Shown piece after piece: positions 28,216 through 37,097 of a stretch of DNA of 64,000 bases (the first letter of the stretch is position 1; every line of letters begins with the position of its first letter). The position numbers and the translations under genes were made by a program. A model generated the notes under the pieces. The model saw only the letters and a program-made list of their open reading frames with translations, was not told the DNA's origin and did no database searches. The DNA comes from Streptomyces lunaelactis (GTDB lineage Bacteria > Actinomycetota > Actinomycetes > Streptomycetales > Streptomycetaceae): NCBI RefSeq assembly GCF_003054555.1, contig NZ_CP026304.1, positions 2,294,001 through 2,358,000 on the forward strand. The letters are read 5' to 3'.

Positions 28216-29157
28216 CTAGCCCTGGCGCGCCAGGTCCGCCGCGCCCACCAGGCCCGCCTTGCCGCCCAGCTGTGCCGCGAGCACCTGCGCGTGCGGCCGC
28301 CACTGGCCACCGATCAGCCAGCGGCGGAAGGAGTTCCGGATCGGGTCCAGGACCAGCTCGCCCTCGTCCGAGACGCCGCCGCCCACGATGAACGCCGACG
28401 GGTCGAAGAGCGACGCCAGGTCGGCCAGGCCCGCGCCCGCCCAACGCGCGAGCTCGCGGAAGGAGTCGACCGCGACCGGGTCGCCCTGCCGGGCGGCCTC
28501 GCTGATGTGCTTGCCCTCGATGCCCTCGACCGTGCCGTCGCCGAGGCCGAGAAGGATCTGCGCGTTCTCCGGGGTGGCGTTGGCGCGCTGCTTCGCGTAC
28601 CGGACGAGGGCGCGCCCGGAGGCGTACTGCTCCCAGCAGCCCTGGCTGCCGCAACCGCACAGCAGACCGTCCGGGACCACCCGGATGTGGCCGAACTCCG
28701 CGGCCACACCGAAGCGTCCGCGGCGCAGCTTGTTCCCGATGATGATGCCGCCGCCGAGCCCGGTGCCGAGCGTGATGCAGATGACGTCCTCGTGGCCCTG
28801 GCCTGCGCCGAAGCGGTACTCGCCCCAGGCCGCCGCGTTGGCGTCGTTCTCCACGACGACCGGCATCCCGACGCGCTGCTCGACCTTGTCCTTCAGCGGC
28901 TCGTGGCGCCAGTCGATGTTCGGAGCGAACAGCACGGTGGCGCGCTTGTCGTCGACGTATCCGGCGGCGCCGATGCCGACGGCCTCGATGTCGTGCCCCT
29001 CGCCGGCCCCGGCGACGGCTGCGCAGATCGCGTCGACGATGGCCTCGGGGGTCGACGGGGTCGGCACCTTGTACGTCTCGAGAATGGTGCCCTCTTCGTC
29101 GACCACGCCCGCCGCGATCTTCGTGCCGCCGATGTCGACGCCGATGGTGAGTCCCAT
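28216..29157 (-). CDS. glkA: Glucokinase (ROK family)
   Basis: The 313-residue protein has GVDIGGTKIAAGVVD (phosphate loop), VVENDANAAAWGE, CITLGTGLGGG, the HIRVVPDG region and a zinc site CGCGSQGCWEQYASG. It phosphorylates glucose and, in Streptomyces, is needed for glucose-dependent carbon catabolite repression. It lies 66 bases downstream of the DUF5304 gene on the same strand, an arrangement known from S. coelicolor (SCO2127-glkA), where the upstream gene influences glucose control. Confidence 0.96.
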   Translation of the reverse strand: MGLTIGVDIGGTKIAAGVVDEEGTILETYKVPTPSTPEAIVDAICAAVAGAGEGHDIEAVGIGAAGYVDDKRATVLFAPNIDWRHEPLKDKVEQRVGMPVVVENDANAAAWGEYRFGAGQGHEDVICITLGTGLGGGIIIGNKLRRGRFGVAAEFGHIRVVPDGLLCGCGSQGCWEQYASGRALVRYAKQRANATPENAQILLGLGDGTVEGIEGKHISEAARQGDPVAVDSFRELARWAGAGLADLASLFDPSAFIVGGGVSDEGELVLDPIRNSFRRWLIGGQWRPHAQVLAAQLGGKAGLVGAADLARQG

Positions 29158-29223
29158 GTGTCCCTCAGTATTCGGTCGAGCCCCGCTACGGCCAACGGTA
29201 CCCGAGGGCGGGCACGGGTCCTG

Positions 29224-29688
29224 TCAGTCCAGGTCGATGTGCTCGCTCGCCCCGGGGCCCTCGTCACGGGGGTCCGTGGCGTCCTTGAACCCGTCCCTGG
29301 GCTCGTTGCCCGAGTCGGTCGGACCCTGGGTCCAGCGTCGCTCGTGCCCCTCGACCGCGGATCGATAGGCGGCGAGCAGCTCGCTGCCGGCCGCCGCGAG
29401 GTGGTCGAAGATCTGCGGGTTGCGCTCGATGACCGGCTCGACGGCGGACTTCGCCTGGTTGACGAGCTGCGATACGGCGCTCTGCGCGGCCATGCCGGGC
29501 AGCGAGGTCTGGAACGAGGAGACCTTGTCGGCGACCGCGTCGAGCAGCTTGCGCAGCTCCTCGCCGGCGGAGCCGGGCTCCGGCCCGTACTGGGTACGGC
29601 GGCGGGCCTTCTCCGCCTCAAGATCCTCGGCGCACGCCTTCGCCCAGGCATCGGCGTCGACGGTGGGACGCTCGGTGGCATCGCTCAT
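29224..29688 (-). CDS. DUF5304-domain protein upstream of glkA
   Basis: The 154-residue soluble protein is largely helical (AKACAEDLEAEKARRRTQYG, ELRKLLDAVADKVSSF) with a disordered acidic C-terminal tail (DATDPRDEGPGASEH). It is conserved in streptomycetes as DUF5304. In S. coelicolor the equivalent gene, SCO2127, has been linked to glucose kinase activity and glucose repression. It precedes glkA and probably shares its transcript. Mechanism unknown. Confidence 0.8.
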   Translation of the reverse strand: MSDATERPTVDADAWAKACAEDLEAEKARRRTQYGPEPGSAGEELRKLLDAVADKVSSFQTSLPGMAAQSAVSQLVNQAKSAVEPVIERNPQIFDHLAAAGSELLAAYRSAVEGHERRWTQGPTDSGNEPRDGFKDATDPRDEGPGASEHIDLD

Positions 29689-29771
29689 GGCGTACTCCTG
29701 CGGAAGGACGTGAAAGGACCGCGGTTCTGCGGGCTCGTACGCTCGACGTTACCCGAATGGAGGCAGGACGT

Positions 29772-30968
29772 TCAGCCTGTGCGCGGCCACAGCCCGGGGT
29801 CCGGTGTGAAGCGGACACTGAGTACGCCGTCCGTGAGGCCCGCGCCCGATACCGTGCAGCGGCGCAGCGCCGACGGCAGGGGAACGATCCTGCGGAACGG
29901 GCCGACGGTGAGCAGCAGTTCAGCTCCGCGGCGTACGAGACCGAGATCCTCCTTGACGGCGCCGGGCAGGCTCAGTCGCCACAGAAGGACACCGTCCTCG
30001 GCGCGCCGGTCCTCGACCTGCTGCCAGATGTCGTCGGCCCGCTCCTCGCGCTGCCGGCCGGTCTCACAGCCGGGCCCGGTATCGAGGAGCGCGAGGTCGG
30101 CGAGGCCGCGGGGGTCCCTGCCGAGATGGCGCACCTCGCAGAGGGAGGTCCCGGGGGCCCACTGCCCGTACCACTCGGCCAGGCACTTCTCCTGCTGTGC
30201 GGAGAGGGTGGCGAGCCAGGTGTCCGCCGATGCGGGCGGCAGCATCCGGTTCGCGAGAAGGGCGTCGACGCGCAGTCCGTGCAGCGCGAACCCGGTGCGT
30301 GCGGTGCGCAGGGCGTCGGCGGCCGCGGGTCCGGGCTCGGCGACCACCCGCAGGGTCGTGGTGCCGGCTTCGATCAGCGCCTGGACGGCTGCCAGTTCCG
30401 CCTCCCAGCGGCCGGCGGTCTCGTACAGCCACTGCGCGGGCATCGGTACGCCCGCGAGCTGGGCGAGCATCGGACGCAGCGCGCGGGCGGCCTGGCGCTC
30501 GGGCGGCAGCAGCCGGCGCAGATAGCGGCGCAGTTGCTCGGGCAGCGCGAGCAGGGCGATGGTCTCGCGCAGGGGCGGCATGTCGACGACGACCACGTCC
30601 CAGCCGCCGTCCGCGGCAGTCCTCAGCGCACGCAGCAGGGCGAACTGTTCGCTGCCCGGGAGCTCGGTCAGCTCCTCGTCCTCCAGCCGTTCCGCGCCGA
30701 GCAGATCGAGTGCGGTGGCGCTGCGCTCCTGGAGCGAGAGGAGCTCCGCGCGGAAGTCGGCGGCGGAGTCGATGCGGGCCGCCCACAGCCCGGCCGTCAC
30801 CTCGGCGGGTGCGCCGGGCAGGCCGGTGACAGGGGTGGCGAGGACGTCGGCGGGCTCGGCGGAGAGGAAGAGGGCGCGCTTGCCGCGCCTCGCTGCGGCG
30901 AGTGCGGTGGCCGCCGCGACGGTGGTACGGCCCGCGCCGCCCAGGCCGGTGACGAGGACCGTACGCAT
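29772..30968 (-). CDS. ArsA/GET3-family ATPase, degenerate P-loop
   Basis: The 398-residue protein begins MRTVLVTGLGGAGRTTVAAA. The deviant Walker A motif of this family is GKGGVGKTT; here both lysines are lost (Leu and Arg). DVVVVDMPP gives the switch or Walker B region, and the usual DPAH reads SAEPAD. It belongs to the ArsA/anion-transporting family, but nucleotide hydrolysis may be weak or absent. The start overlaps the stop of the SRPBCC gene by one base, so the two are coupled. The pair corresponds to Rv2184c-Rv2185c in mycobacteria. Function unknown. Confidence 0.8.
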   Translation of the reverse strand: MRTVLVTGLGGAGRTTVAAATALAAARRGKRALFLSAEPADVLATPVTGLPGAPAEVTAGLWAARIDSAADFRAELLSLQERSATALDLLGAERLEDEELTELPGSEQFALLRALRTAADGGWDVVVVDMPPLRETIALLALPEQLRRYLRRLLPPERQAARALRPMLAQLAGVPMPAQWLYETAGRWEAELAAVQALIEAGTTTLRVVAEPGPAAADALRTARTGFALHGLRVDALLANRMLPPASADTWLATLSAQQEKCLAEWYGQWAPGTSLCEVRHLGRDPRGLADLALLDTGPGCETGRQREERADDIWQQVEDRRAEDGVLLWRLSLPGAVKEDLGLVRRGAELLLTVGPFRRIVPLPSALRRCTVSGAGLTDGVLSVRFTPDPGLWPRTG

Positions 30969-31417
30969 CAGGCCGCGGGACCGCTCTCGACGCGCTTCTT
31001 CAGACCGGCCAGAGCGCGGTCGATGATGACCTTCTCGGCCTTGCGCTTGATCATGCCGAGCATGGGGATCTTGACGTCGACGGTCAGCTGGTAGGTGACC
31101 TCCGTGCGGTCACCGCCGCCGACCGCGGCGAGCGTGTACGAGCCGTCGATGGCGCGCAGCATCTGGGACTTCACCAGCGTCCAGCTGACCTCATTGTCGC
31201 CGTTCCAGGTGTACGCCAGGGTGTGGTCGTCCTTGATCGCGCCGGCGTCGAGCACCAGCCGGACCTGCTCGGCGCGGCCCTTGGCGTCGGTGGCGAGCAC
31301 CTCGGCCTCCTTCACCTCGCCGGTCCACTCCGGGTAGCGCGTGAAGTCGGAGATCACGCCCATGACGTCGGCCGGCGCCGCCTCGATCGTGATGCTCGAG
31401 CTGGTGTGTTCCGCCAT
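30968..31417 (-). CDS. SRPBCC-family protein (polyketide cyclase/START-like)
   Basis: The 149-residue protein has the START-like helix-grip fold: SSSITIEAAPADVMGVISDF, YPEWTGEVKEAEVL, RTEVTYQLTVDVKIPM and a C-terminal helix (RALAGLKKRVES). It likely binds a lipid or other hydrophobic ligand. Its stop overlaps the ArsA-like start (TGATG), so the two proteins are made together and may interact. Closest known context is TB16.3 (Rv2185c). Confidence 0.85.
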   Translation of the reverse strand: MAEHTSSSITIEAAPADVMGVISDFTRYPEWTGEVKEAEVLATDAKGRAEQVRLVLDAGAIKDDHTLAYTWNGDNEVSWTLVKSQMLRAIDGSYTLAAVGGGDRTEVTYQLTVDVKIPMLGMIKRKAEKVIIDRALAGLKKRVESGPAA

Positions 31418-31513
31418 CGCTGCGGCTCCTCACAGTGCGGTACGGACCGGGGGTGGTGTGGTGTGGTGTGCAGGCTATCGCGAGCTGACAGGTCACCATC
31501 CCGGGGTCCGGTC

Positions 31514-32290
31514 TCACCACTCCAGGGACCAGGGCCGCCCGGTCGAGGCGAAATGCCCGACGTTCACGCACTCCGTCGCGCCGACCCGCATCCGGCGGGC
31601 GAGCGGCTGGTGGACGTGGCCGAAGAGCGCGTACCGGGGCCGGGTACGGCGGATCGCGTCCAGGAGTGCGCGGCTGCCGCGCTCGAAGCGGCGCGCGACG
31701 GTGTCGTAGGTCAGTTCGGGCACCTCGGGCGGGATGTGCGAGCAGAGCACATCGACGTCCCCGAGTGCTTCGACCTTCGCCGCGTACTCCTCGTCGGAGA
31801 TCTCGTACGGGGTACTCATCGGGGTACGCAGTCCGCCGCCGACGAAGCCGAAGACGCGGCCGCCGATCTCGACGCGTTCGCCGTCCAGGACGGTGGTGCC
31901 CGGGCGGGCGTACTCGGGCCAGAGGGTCGGCATGTCGACATTGCCGTAGGTGGCGTACGTCGGGGTGGGGAAGACCGCGAACATCTCGGCGTACTGACGT
32001 CTTACGGCCGACTCGATGGCGCTCTCCCGGTCCGCCTGGAGCCCGGCCCAGAGGCTGCGCCCCAGCTCGCGGGCCTCGTCGAAGCGGCGGGCGGTGCGCA
32101 GTTCCACGATCAGATGGGCGTTCTCGACGCCGAAGAGGTCGGGGAAGATGCCGCGCGAGTGGTCGGCGTAATCGAGGAAGAGCACGAGGTCACCGAGACA
32201 GACGAGCGCGTCGGCACCGTCGCCCGCGGTAGCGAGATCCTTGGAGTTGCCGTGCACGTCACTGACCACATTGACTCGGATACCTCGCAT
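31514..32290 (-). CDS. Metallophosphoesterase
   Basis: The 258-residue protein has the calcineurin-like motif set VVSDVHGN (D-x-H), CLGDLVLFLD (GD), YGNVD, CSHIPPE and FGHVHQP (GHxH). A conserved Asp/His constellation implies two metal ions. The substrate is unknown. I chose the ATG at 32290 because a TAGGGT hexamer ends seven bases upstream, typical of a leaderless transcript. It is divergent from the acyl-CoA ligase gene across 281 bases that show no other clear feature. Confidence 0.88.
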   Translation of the reverse strand: MRGIRVNVVSDVHGNSKDLATAGDGADALVCLGDLVLFLDYADHSRGIFPDLFGVENAHLIVELRTARRFDEARELGRSLWAGLQADRESAIESAVRRQYAEMFAVFPTPTYATYGNVDMPTLWPEYARPGTTVLDGERVEIGGRVFGFVGGGLRTPMSTPYEISDEEYAAKVEALGDVDVLCSHIPPEVPELTYDTVARRFERGSRALLDAIRRTRPRYALFGHVHQPLARRMRVGATECVNVGHFASTGRPWSLEW

Positions 32291-32571
32291 GGCGATCACC
32301 CTAGGACGCTTGCGTTGCGGCTGGGTAGAGGGGGGCGGACCAGCCGTTCTTCCGAGTCGTGACAGGCGTGGACTACTCTGCGCGAAGCACTGCCATACAC
32401 GTGTGACGCAGCGAACATCTGGCCGGAACCCCCTATCGGGAACCGAGTACTGGTGGGTAACGTCCGGGCAGTCCAGTCGTGCTCACCCCACTGAGCACCT
32501 GCCCGATCTTGGACCGCAGCCGGTGCATCACACAGAGCCGTGGCGCCGGCGCCCGATGAGGAGCAGCAGTC

Positions 32572-34368
32572 TTGCGCGAGTTCAGCCTTCCGGCCCTGTA
32601 CGAGGTCCCTTCGGACGGCAACCTGACGGATCTCATCCGCCGCAATGCCGCTCAGCATCCCGATGTCGCAGTGATGGGCAGAAAGGTGGCAGGCGTCTGG
32701 ACGGACGTCACCGCCACCCAGTTCCTCGCCGAGGTACGGGCTGCTGCGAAGGGGCTGATCGCCGCCGGCGTACGGCCCGGCGACCGGGTCGCCCTGATGT
32801 CCCGCACCCGCTACGAGTGGGTGCAGCTCGACTTCGCCATCTGGAGCGCGGGCGCGGTCACCGTCCCCGTGTACGAGACCAGCTCGGCCGAACAGGTCCA
32901 GTGGATCCTCGGTGACTCGGGCGCGGTCGCGGTGGTCGTCGAAGGCGAGGCGCATGCCGCCGCCGTCGAGTCGGTACGCGACAGACTGCCCAGCCTGCGC
33001 CACATCTGGCAGATCGAGCAGGGGGCGGTCGAGCAACTGACCGCGGCCGGCGCCGACGTCACCGACGAGACGGTCGAGGAGCGCGGCGCGAGCGCCAAGG
33101 CGGACGACGCCGCGACGATCGTCTACACCTCGGGCACGACCGGCCGCCCCAAGGGCTGTGTGCTCACCCACCGCAGCTTCTTCGCGGAGTGCGGCAACCT
33201 CGTCGAGCGCCTCAAACCCCTGTTCCGTACGGGCGACAGCTCCGTGCTGCTGTTCCTCCCCGCCGCGCACGTCTTCGGCCGCATGGTCGAGATCGCGGCC
33301 GTGATGGCACCGATCAAGCTCGGCTGCGTACCGGACATCAAGAACCTCACCGATGAGCTCGCCTCCTTCCGGCCGACTCTGATCCTCGGTGTGCCGCGCG
33401 TCTTCGAGAAGGTCTACAACTCGGCCCGCGCGAAGGCCCAGGCGGACGGCAAGGGCAAGATCTTCGACAAGGCCGCGCAGACGGCGATCGCCTACAGCCG
33501 TGCGCTGGGCACCCCCGAGGGCCCGTCGATCGGGCTCAAGTTCAAGCACAAGGTGTTCGACCGGCTCGTCTTCAGCAAGCTGCGTGCGGTGCTGGGCGGC
33601 CGCGGTGAGTACGCGGTGTCCGGCGGCGCTCCCCTGGGCGAGCGCCTCGGGCACTTCTTCCGCGGTATCGGCTTCACGGTGCTCGAGGGCTACGGCCTCA
33701 CCGAGTCGTGTGCGGCGACCGCGTTCAACCCCTGGAACCGGCAGAAGATCGGCACGGTCGGTCAGCCGCTGCCGGGCTCGGTGGTACGGATCGCGGACGA
33801 CGGCGAGGTGCTGCTGCACGGCGAGCACCTGTTCCAGGGGTACTGGAACAACGAGGCGGCGACGGCGGAGGCGCTGGCCGACGGCTGGTTCCACACCGGC
33901 GACATCGGCACCCTCGACGAGGACGGCTACCTCGCCATCACCGGGCGCAAGAAGGAGATCATCGTCACCGCCGGCGGCAAGAACGTCGCTCCCGCGGTGA
34001 TCGAGGACCGCATCCGCGCGCACGCGCTGGTCGCGGAGTGCATGGTGGTCGGCGACGGACGCCCGTTCGTGGGCGCGCTGGTCACCATCGACGAGGAGTT
34101 CCTGGGCCGTTGGGCCTCGGACCACGGCAAGCCGGCCGGTTCGACAGCTGCTTCCCTGCGCGACGACGTTGATCTGCTGGCGGAGGTCCAGCAGGCGGTG
34201 GACGACGGCAATGCGGCCGTCTCCAAGGCGGAGTCGGTACGGAAGTTCCGTATTCTGAGCTCCCAGTTCACCGAAGAGGCGGGACACATCACCCCCTCGC
34301 TGAAGCTGAAGCGCAATGTGGTGGCGAAGGACTTCGCCGACGAGGTCGAGGCGATCTACCGAGGCTGA
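32572..34368 (+). CDS. Long-chain fatty-acid-CoA ligase (AMP-forming)
   Basis: The 598-residue ANL-superfamily enzyme has VYTSGTTGRPKG (P-loop), LEGYGLTESCAATAFNP (acyl-binding and adenylation motif), WFHTGDIGTLDEDGYL and GRKKEIIVTAGGKN. It resembles FadD15 (Rv2187), which neighbours pimB in mycobacteria. The start is TTG at 32572, eight bases after GAGGAG. It converges on the PimB-like glycosyltransferase gene with a hairpin between them. Confidence 0.93.
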   Translation: MREFSLPALYEVPSDGNLTDLIRRNAAQHPDVAVMGRKVAGVWTDVTATQFLAEVRAAAKGLIAAGVRPGDRVALMSRTRYEWVQLDFAIWSAGAVTVPVYETSSAEQVQWILGDSGAVAVVVEGEAHAAAVESVRDRLPSLRHIWQIEQGAVEQLTAAGADVTDETVEERGASAKADDAATIVYTSGTTGRPKGCVLTHRSFFAECGNLVERLKPLFRTGDSSVLLFLPAAHVFGRMVEIAAVMAPIKLGCVPDIKNLTDELASFRPTLILGVPRVFEKVYNSARAKAQADGKGKIFDKAAQTAIAYSRALGTPEGPSIGLKFKHKVFDRLVFSKLRAVLGGRGEYAVSGGAPLGERLGHFFRGIGFTVLEGYGLTESCAATAFNPWNRQKIGTVGQPLPGSVVRIADDGEVLLHGEHLFQGYWNNEAATAEALADGWFHTGDIGTLDEDGYLAITGRKKEIIVTAGGKNVAPAVIEDRIRAHALVAECMVVGDGRPFVGALVTIDEEFLGRWASDHGKPAGSTAASLRDDVDLLAEVQQAVDDGNAAVSKAESVRKFRILSSQFTEEAGHITPSLKLKRNVVAKDFADEVEAIYRG

Positions 34369-34383
34369 CCGCCGCCGCTGTTC

Positions 34384-34416
34384 GGCTCCCGGGTCCTCGG
34401 CGGGGATCCGGGAGCC
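34384..34416. terminator. Probable two-way terminator between convergent genes
   Basis: The inverted repeat GGCTCCCGG / CCGGGAGCC has a 15-base loop that can itself pair (GGTCC/GGATCC). It lies 16 bases after the acyl-CoA ligase stop and downstream of the glycosyltransferase on the other strand. Confidence 0.6.
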
Positions 34417-34488
34417 CCGGACAGCCCTTGGCGTGGCCGTAGGCCCTGTCCGGTCGATCCTGCCGGGTGTCGGACACGGCCCAGGAGT

Positions 34489-35631
34489 TCAGAGAAGCGT
34501 CCGAAGCCTCTCGGCCAGCAGGTCCCAGCGCCACTTCTCCTCGACCCACTCCCGGCCGCGCTCCCCCATCCGCCGGCGCAGCTCGGAGTCGCCCAGCAGC
34601 GCGACGATCCGCTCGGCGGACTCCTCGGCGGAGCCGCCCCGGACCACCCAGCCCGTCTCTCCGTCGAGTACGGCGTCGGGGGCGCCGCCCGAGTCGCCCG
34701 CGACGACCGGCAGTCCGGTCGCCGACGCCTCCAGATACACCATTCCGAGACCCTCGACGTCCAAGCCTCCCCTTCGGGTACGGCAGGGCATCGCGAAGAC
34801 ATCCCCCGCACCGAAGTGGGCGGGCAGTTCCGCCCAGGGGACGGCGCCGGTGAAGCGTACGGAGCCCTCGACCCCGGTCGCGGCCGCGAGGCCCCGCAGC
34901 TCGTTCTCGTACGGGCCACCGCCCACGATCAGCAGCACGGCGTCGGGCACGCTCGCCAGGATGGCGGGCATCGCGCGGATCAGGGTGTCCTGCCCCTTGC
35001 GCGGCACGAGCCGGGATACGCACACCACGACCGGGCGACTGCTCAGCCCGAGGCGGCTGCGGACCACGTCCCCGCCCGAGGCCGGGTGGAAGGTCTTCTC
35101 GTCGACACCGGGCGGCAGTTGGACCATGCGCCCGGCGGCCTGGGGGGTCAGCGCGGCGGCGATGCGCGAGCGGGTGTACTCACCGAGATAGGTGATCGTG
35201 TCCGTGCCCTCGCCGATGCGGCGGAGCAGTTGCCGGGACGCGGGCAGCTGCGCCCAGCCCGCTTCATGGCCGTGCGTGGTGGCCACCAGCCGGCGCGCAC
35301 CCGCCTTGCGCAGGGCGGGTGCCATCAGCCCGAGCGGCGCTGCCGCGCCGAACCACACCGACTCGCAGCCGTGCTCGCGCAGCAGCTGGGTCGCCCTTCG
35401 GGTGACGCGCGGGGTCGGCAGCAGCATCGTCGTACGGTCCCGTACGACGGTGAAGGGCTGCTCGGCGTCGAACGCGGCGGTCGCCTCGATGCCCTCGGGG
35501 CCCCGCTTCCAGGTGGAGGCGTAGACGACGAGCTGCCCGGGGTCCAGTCGCAGCGCCATGTTGTGCAGGAACGCCTGGATGCCGCCGGGCCTGGGCGGGA
35601 AGTCGTTGGTCACGATCAAGGTCTTGTGCAT
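34489..35631 (-). CDS. pimB: GT4 glycosyltransferase, PimB-like
   Basis: The 380-residue GT-B enzyme has an N-terminal TLIVTNDFPPRPGGIQAFLHNM, an acceptor-side GAAAPLGLMAPAL, a donor-binding VCVSRLVPRKGQDTLIRAMP and a C-terminal EGLGMVYLEASATGLPVVAG (ExxxxxxxE). It resembles mycobacterial PimB (Rv2188c), an alpha-mannosyltransferase for phosphatidylinositol mannosides. The start at 35631 has TACTGT eight bases upstream, and is probably leaderless. The neighbouring FadD-like gene supports the assignment; donor and acceptor are inferred. Confidence 0.85.
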   Translation of the reverse strand: MHKTLIVTNDFPPRPGGIQAFLHNMALRLDPGQLVVYASTWKRGPEGIEATAAFDAEQPFTVVRDRTTMLLPTPRVTRRATQLLREHGCESVWFGAAAPLGLMAPALRKAGARRLVATTHGHEAGWAQLPASRQLLRRIGEGTDTITYLGEYTRSRIAAALTPQAAGRMVQLPPGVDEKTFHPASGGDVVRSRLGLSSRPVVVCVSRLVPRKGQDTLIRAMPAILASVPDAVLLIVGGGPYENELRGLAAATGVEGSVRFTGAVPWAELPAHFGAGDVFAMPCRTRRGGLDVEGLGMVYLEASATGLPVVAGDSGGAPDAVLDGETGWVVRGGSAEESAERIVALLGDSELRRRMGERGREWVEEKWRWDLLAERLRTLL

Positions 35632-35731
35632 CGCTGCCGACAGTACCGAACGGCCCTGCCTGACCGCTCCGGCGAGCCCCCGCCCGGCATCATGGGCACC
35701 CCCAATCCCGGATGAAAGGGACGAGGTGCTC

Positions 35732-37033
35732 ATGGCGGGCAGCGCAAGCGGCGGCGGCGCACGGCTCCCCCTCGCCGGGGGCGGCACACGGCTCCCCCTC
35801 CCCCGCGGCGGCACACGCCTCCCCGTCGCGGTGTGGCTCCTCACCAGGACCGCACTGCTGCTCTTCGTCCTCAGGGTCGTCACCTTCCCCGGCCCCGATG
35901 TCACCACCGATGTCTCGGTGATCTACCAGGGCTGGTACGAGGTGCTGCAGACCGGCACGTATCCGCTGGACGACGTCACCTGGCAGTACCCGCCCGCCGC
36001 CGCGCTCGCCATCCTCTCCCCCGCGCTGCTGCCCTTCCTCGGCTACGCCGCCGCCTTCTCCTTCCTCGCACTGCTCTGCGACGCGCTCGTCCTCGGGCTG
36101 CTGCGGTACGCGGGCGGGCGGCCCGGCAAGTCGCAGCGCGGCACCTGGGTGTGGGTCACGGGGGTGACGCTCCTCGGGCCGACCGCGTACGCCCGCTACG
36201 ACCTGATGGTGACCGCCGTCGCCGTCGCCGCGCTGCTCGCGGGCGCGCGCCATCCACGCACGCTGGGCGCGCTGGCGGGTTTCGGCGCGCTGCTGAAGGT
36301 GTGGCCGCTGCTGCTGCTCGCGGGCACCCCGCGCGGCCGTGCCACCCGCCGCTCCTGGGCCACCGCCGCCGGGACGACGGCCGGGCTGACGCTGCTGCTC
36401 AACGCGTCGATGCCGGGCGCGCTGGCGTTCCTCACCTTCCAGCGCGACCGGGGCACGGAGATCGAGTCGCTGGGCGCGCTGGTCTTCCATGTCGCGCGCC
36501 ACTTCGGCTGGCAGGGCGAGGTGCTGCTGAACTACGGCTCGGTGGAGTTCCTCGGCCCGTATGTCCCTCTCGTCTCCACGCTCGCCCTTGCCCTGACCGC
36601 TCTCGCCATGGGCTGGCTGGCGGTGTGGCGGCTGCGGGCGAAGAGGTTCGCGCCGAGCACGCCGTGCGACGCGGCCTTCGCCGCCGTGCTGCTGTTCACC
36701 ACGACAAGCCGGGTGATCAGCCCCCAGTACATGATCTGGCTGGTGGGCCTGGCCGCCGCGTGCCTCGCCTTCCGGGGCAGCCGGATGGCGCTGCCCGCGT
36801 GGCTGGCGGTGGCCGCCACGGGGGTGACGATGCTGGAGTTTCCCGTCTGGTTCGCGCATGTGGTGGCGAGCGACCCGCTGGGCGTGCTGCTGCTGGCCGT
36901 ACGCAACGGGTTGCTGGTCGCGGCGACGCTGACCGCCTGCGGGCGGCTGTGGCGCCAAACGGTGACCGAGCCCCGCCGCCGCGGGCTGCTGCCCGCTCGG
37001 CCGGCTCGCGACAACGCGCTGCTCTCCTCGTGA
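35732..37033 (+). CDS. GT87-type (DUF2029) membrane mannosyltransferase-like protein
   Basis: The 433-residue protein has about ten transmembrane segments. The N-terminal tail carries two Gly-rich repeats ending TRLPLP/TRLPV (35750-35830), followed by the first helix (TALLLFVLRVV). GT87 features include VIYQGWYEVLQTGTYPLDDV and TWQYPPAAALAILSP with periplasmic acidic residues, and FGALLKVWPLLLL. Mycobacterial members add alpha-1,2-mannose to lipomannan from a polyprenyl donor. It is divergent from the PimB-like gene, so lipoglycan assembly is plausible. The ATG at 35732 has GAGG five bases before it. Confidence 0.82.
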   Translation: MAGSASGGGARLPLAGGGTRLPLPRGGTRLPVAVWLLTRTALLLFVLRVVTFPGPDVTTDVSVIYQGWYEVLQTGTYPLDDVTWQYPPAAALAILSPALLPFLGYAAAFSFLALLCDALVLGLLRYAGGRPGKSQRGTWVWVTGVTLLGPTAYARYDLMVTAVAVAALLAGARHPRTLGALAGFGALLKVWPLLLLAGTPRGRATRRSWATAAGTTAGLTLLLNASMPGALAFLTFQRDRGTEIESLGALVFHVARHFGWQGEVLLNYGSVEFLGPYVPLVSTLALALTALAMGWLAVWRLRAKRFAPSTPCDAAFAAVLLFTTTSRVISPQYMIWLVGLAAACLAFRGSRMALPAWLAVAATGVTMLEFPVWFAHVVASDPLGVLLLAVRNGLLVAATLTACGRLWRQTVTEPRRRGLLPARPARDNALLSS

Positions 37034-37063
37034 GCCTCACAGACGCCCGCTCCGGCGGTCGGG

Positions 37064-37097
37064 CCGAACCGACCGCCGAACCGACCGCCGAACCGCC
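37064..37097. repeat. 12-base tandem repeat, 2.8 copies, at a convergent junction
   Basis: Unit CCGAACCGACCG, two full copies and a partial third, fills the gap between the GT87 stop (37033) and the stop codon of the minus-strand lipoprotein gene, which begins at 37098 directly after the repeat. Confidence 0.7.
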
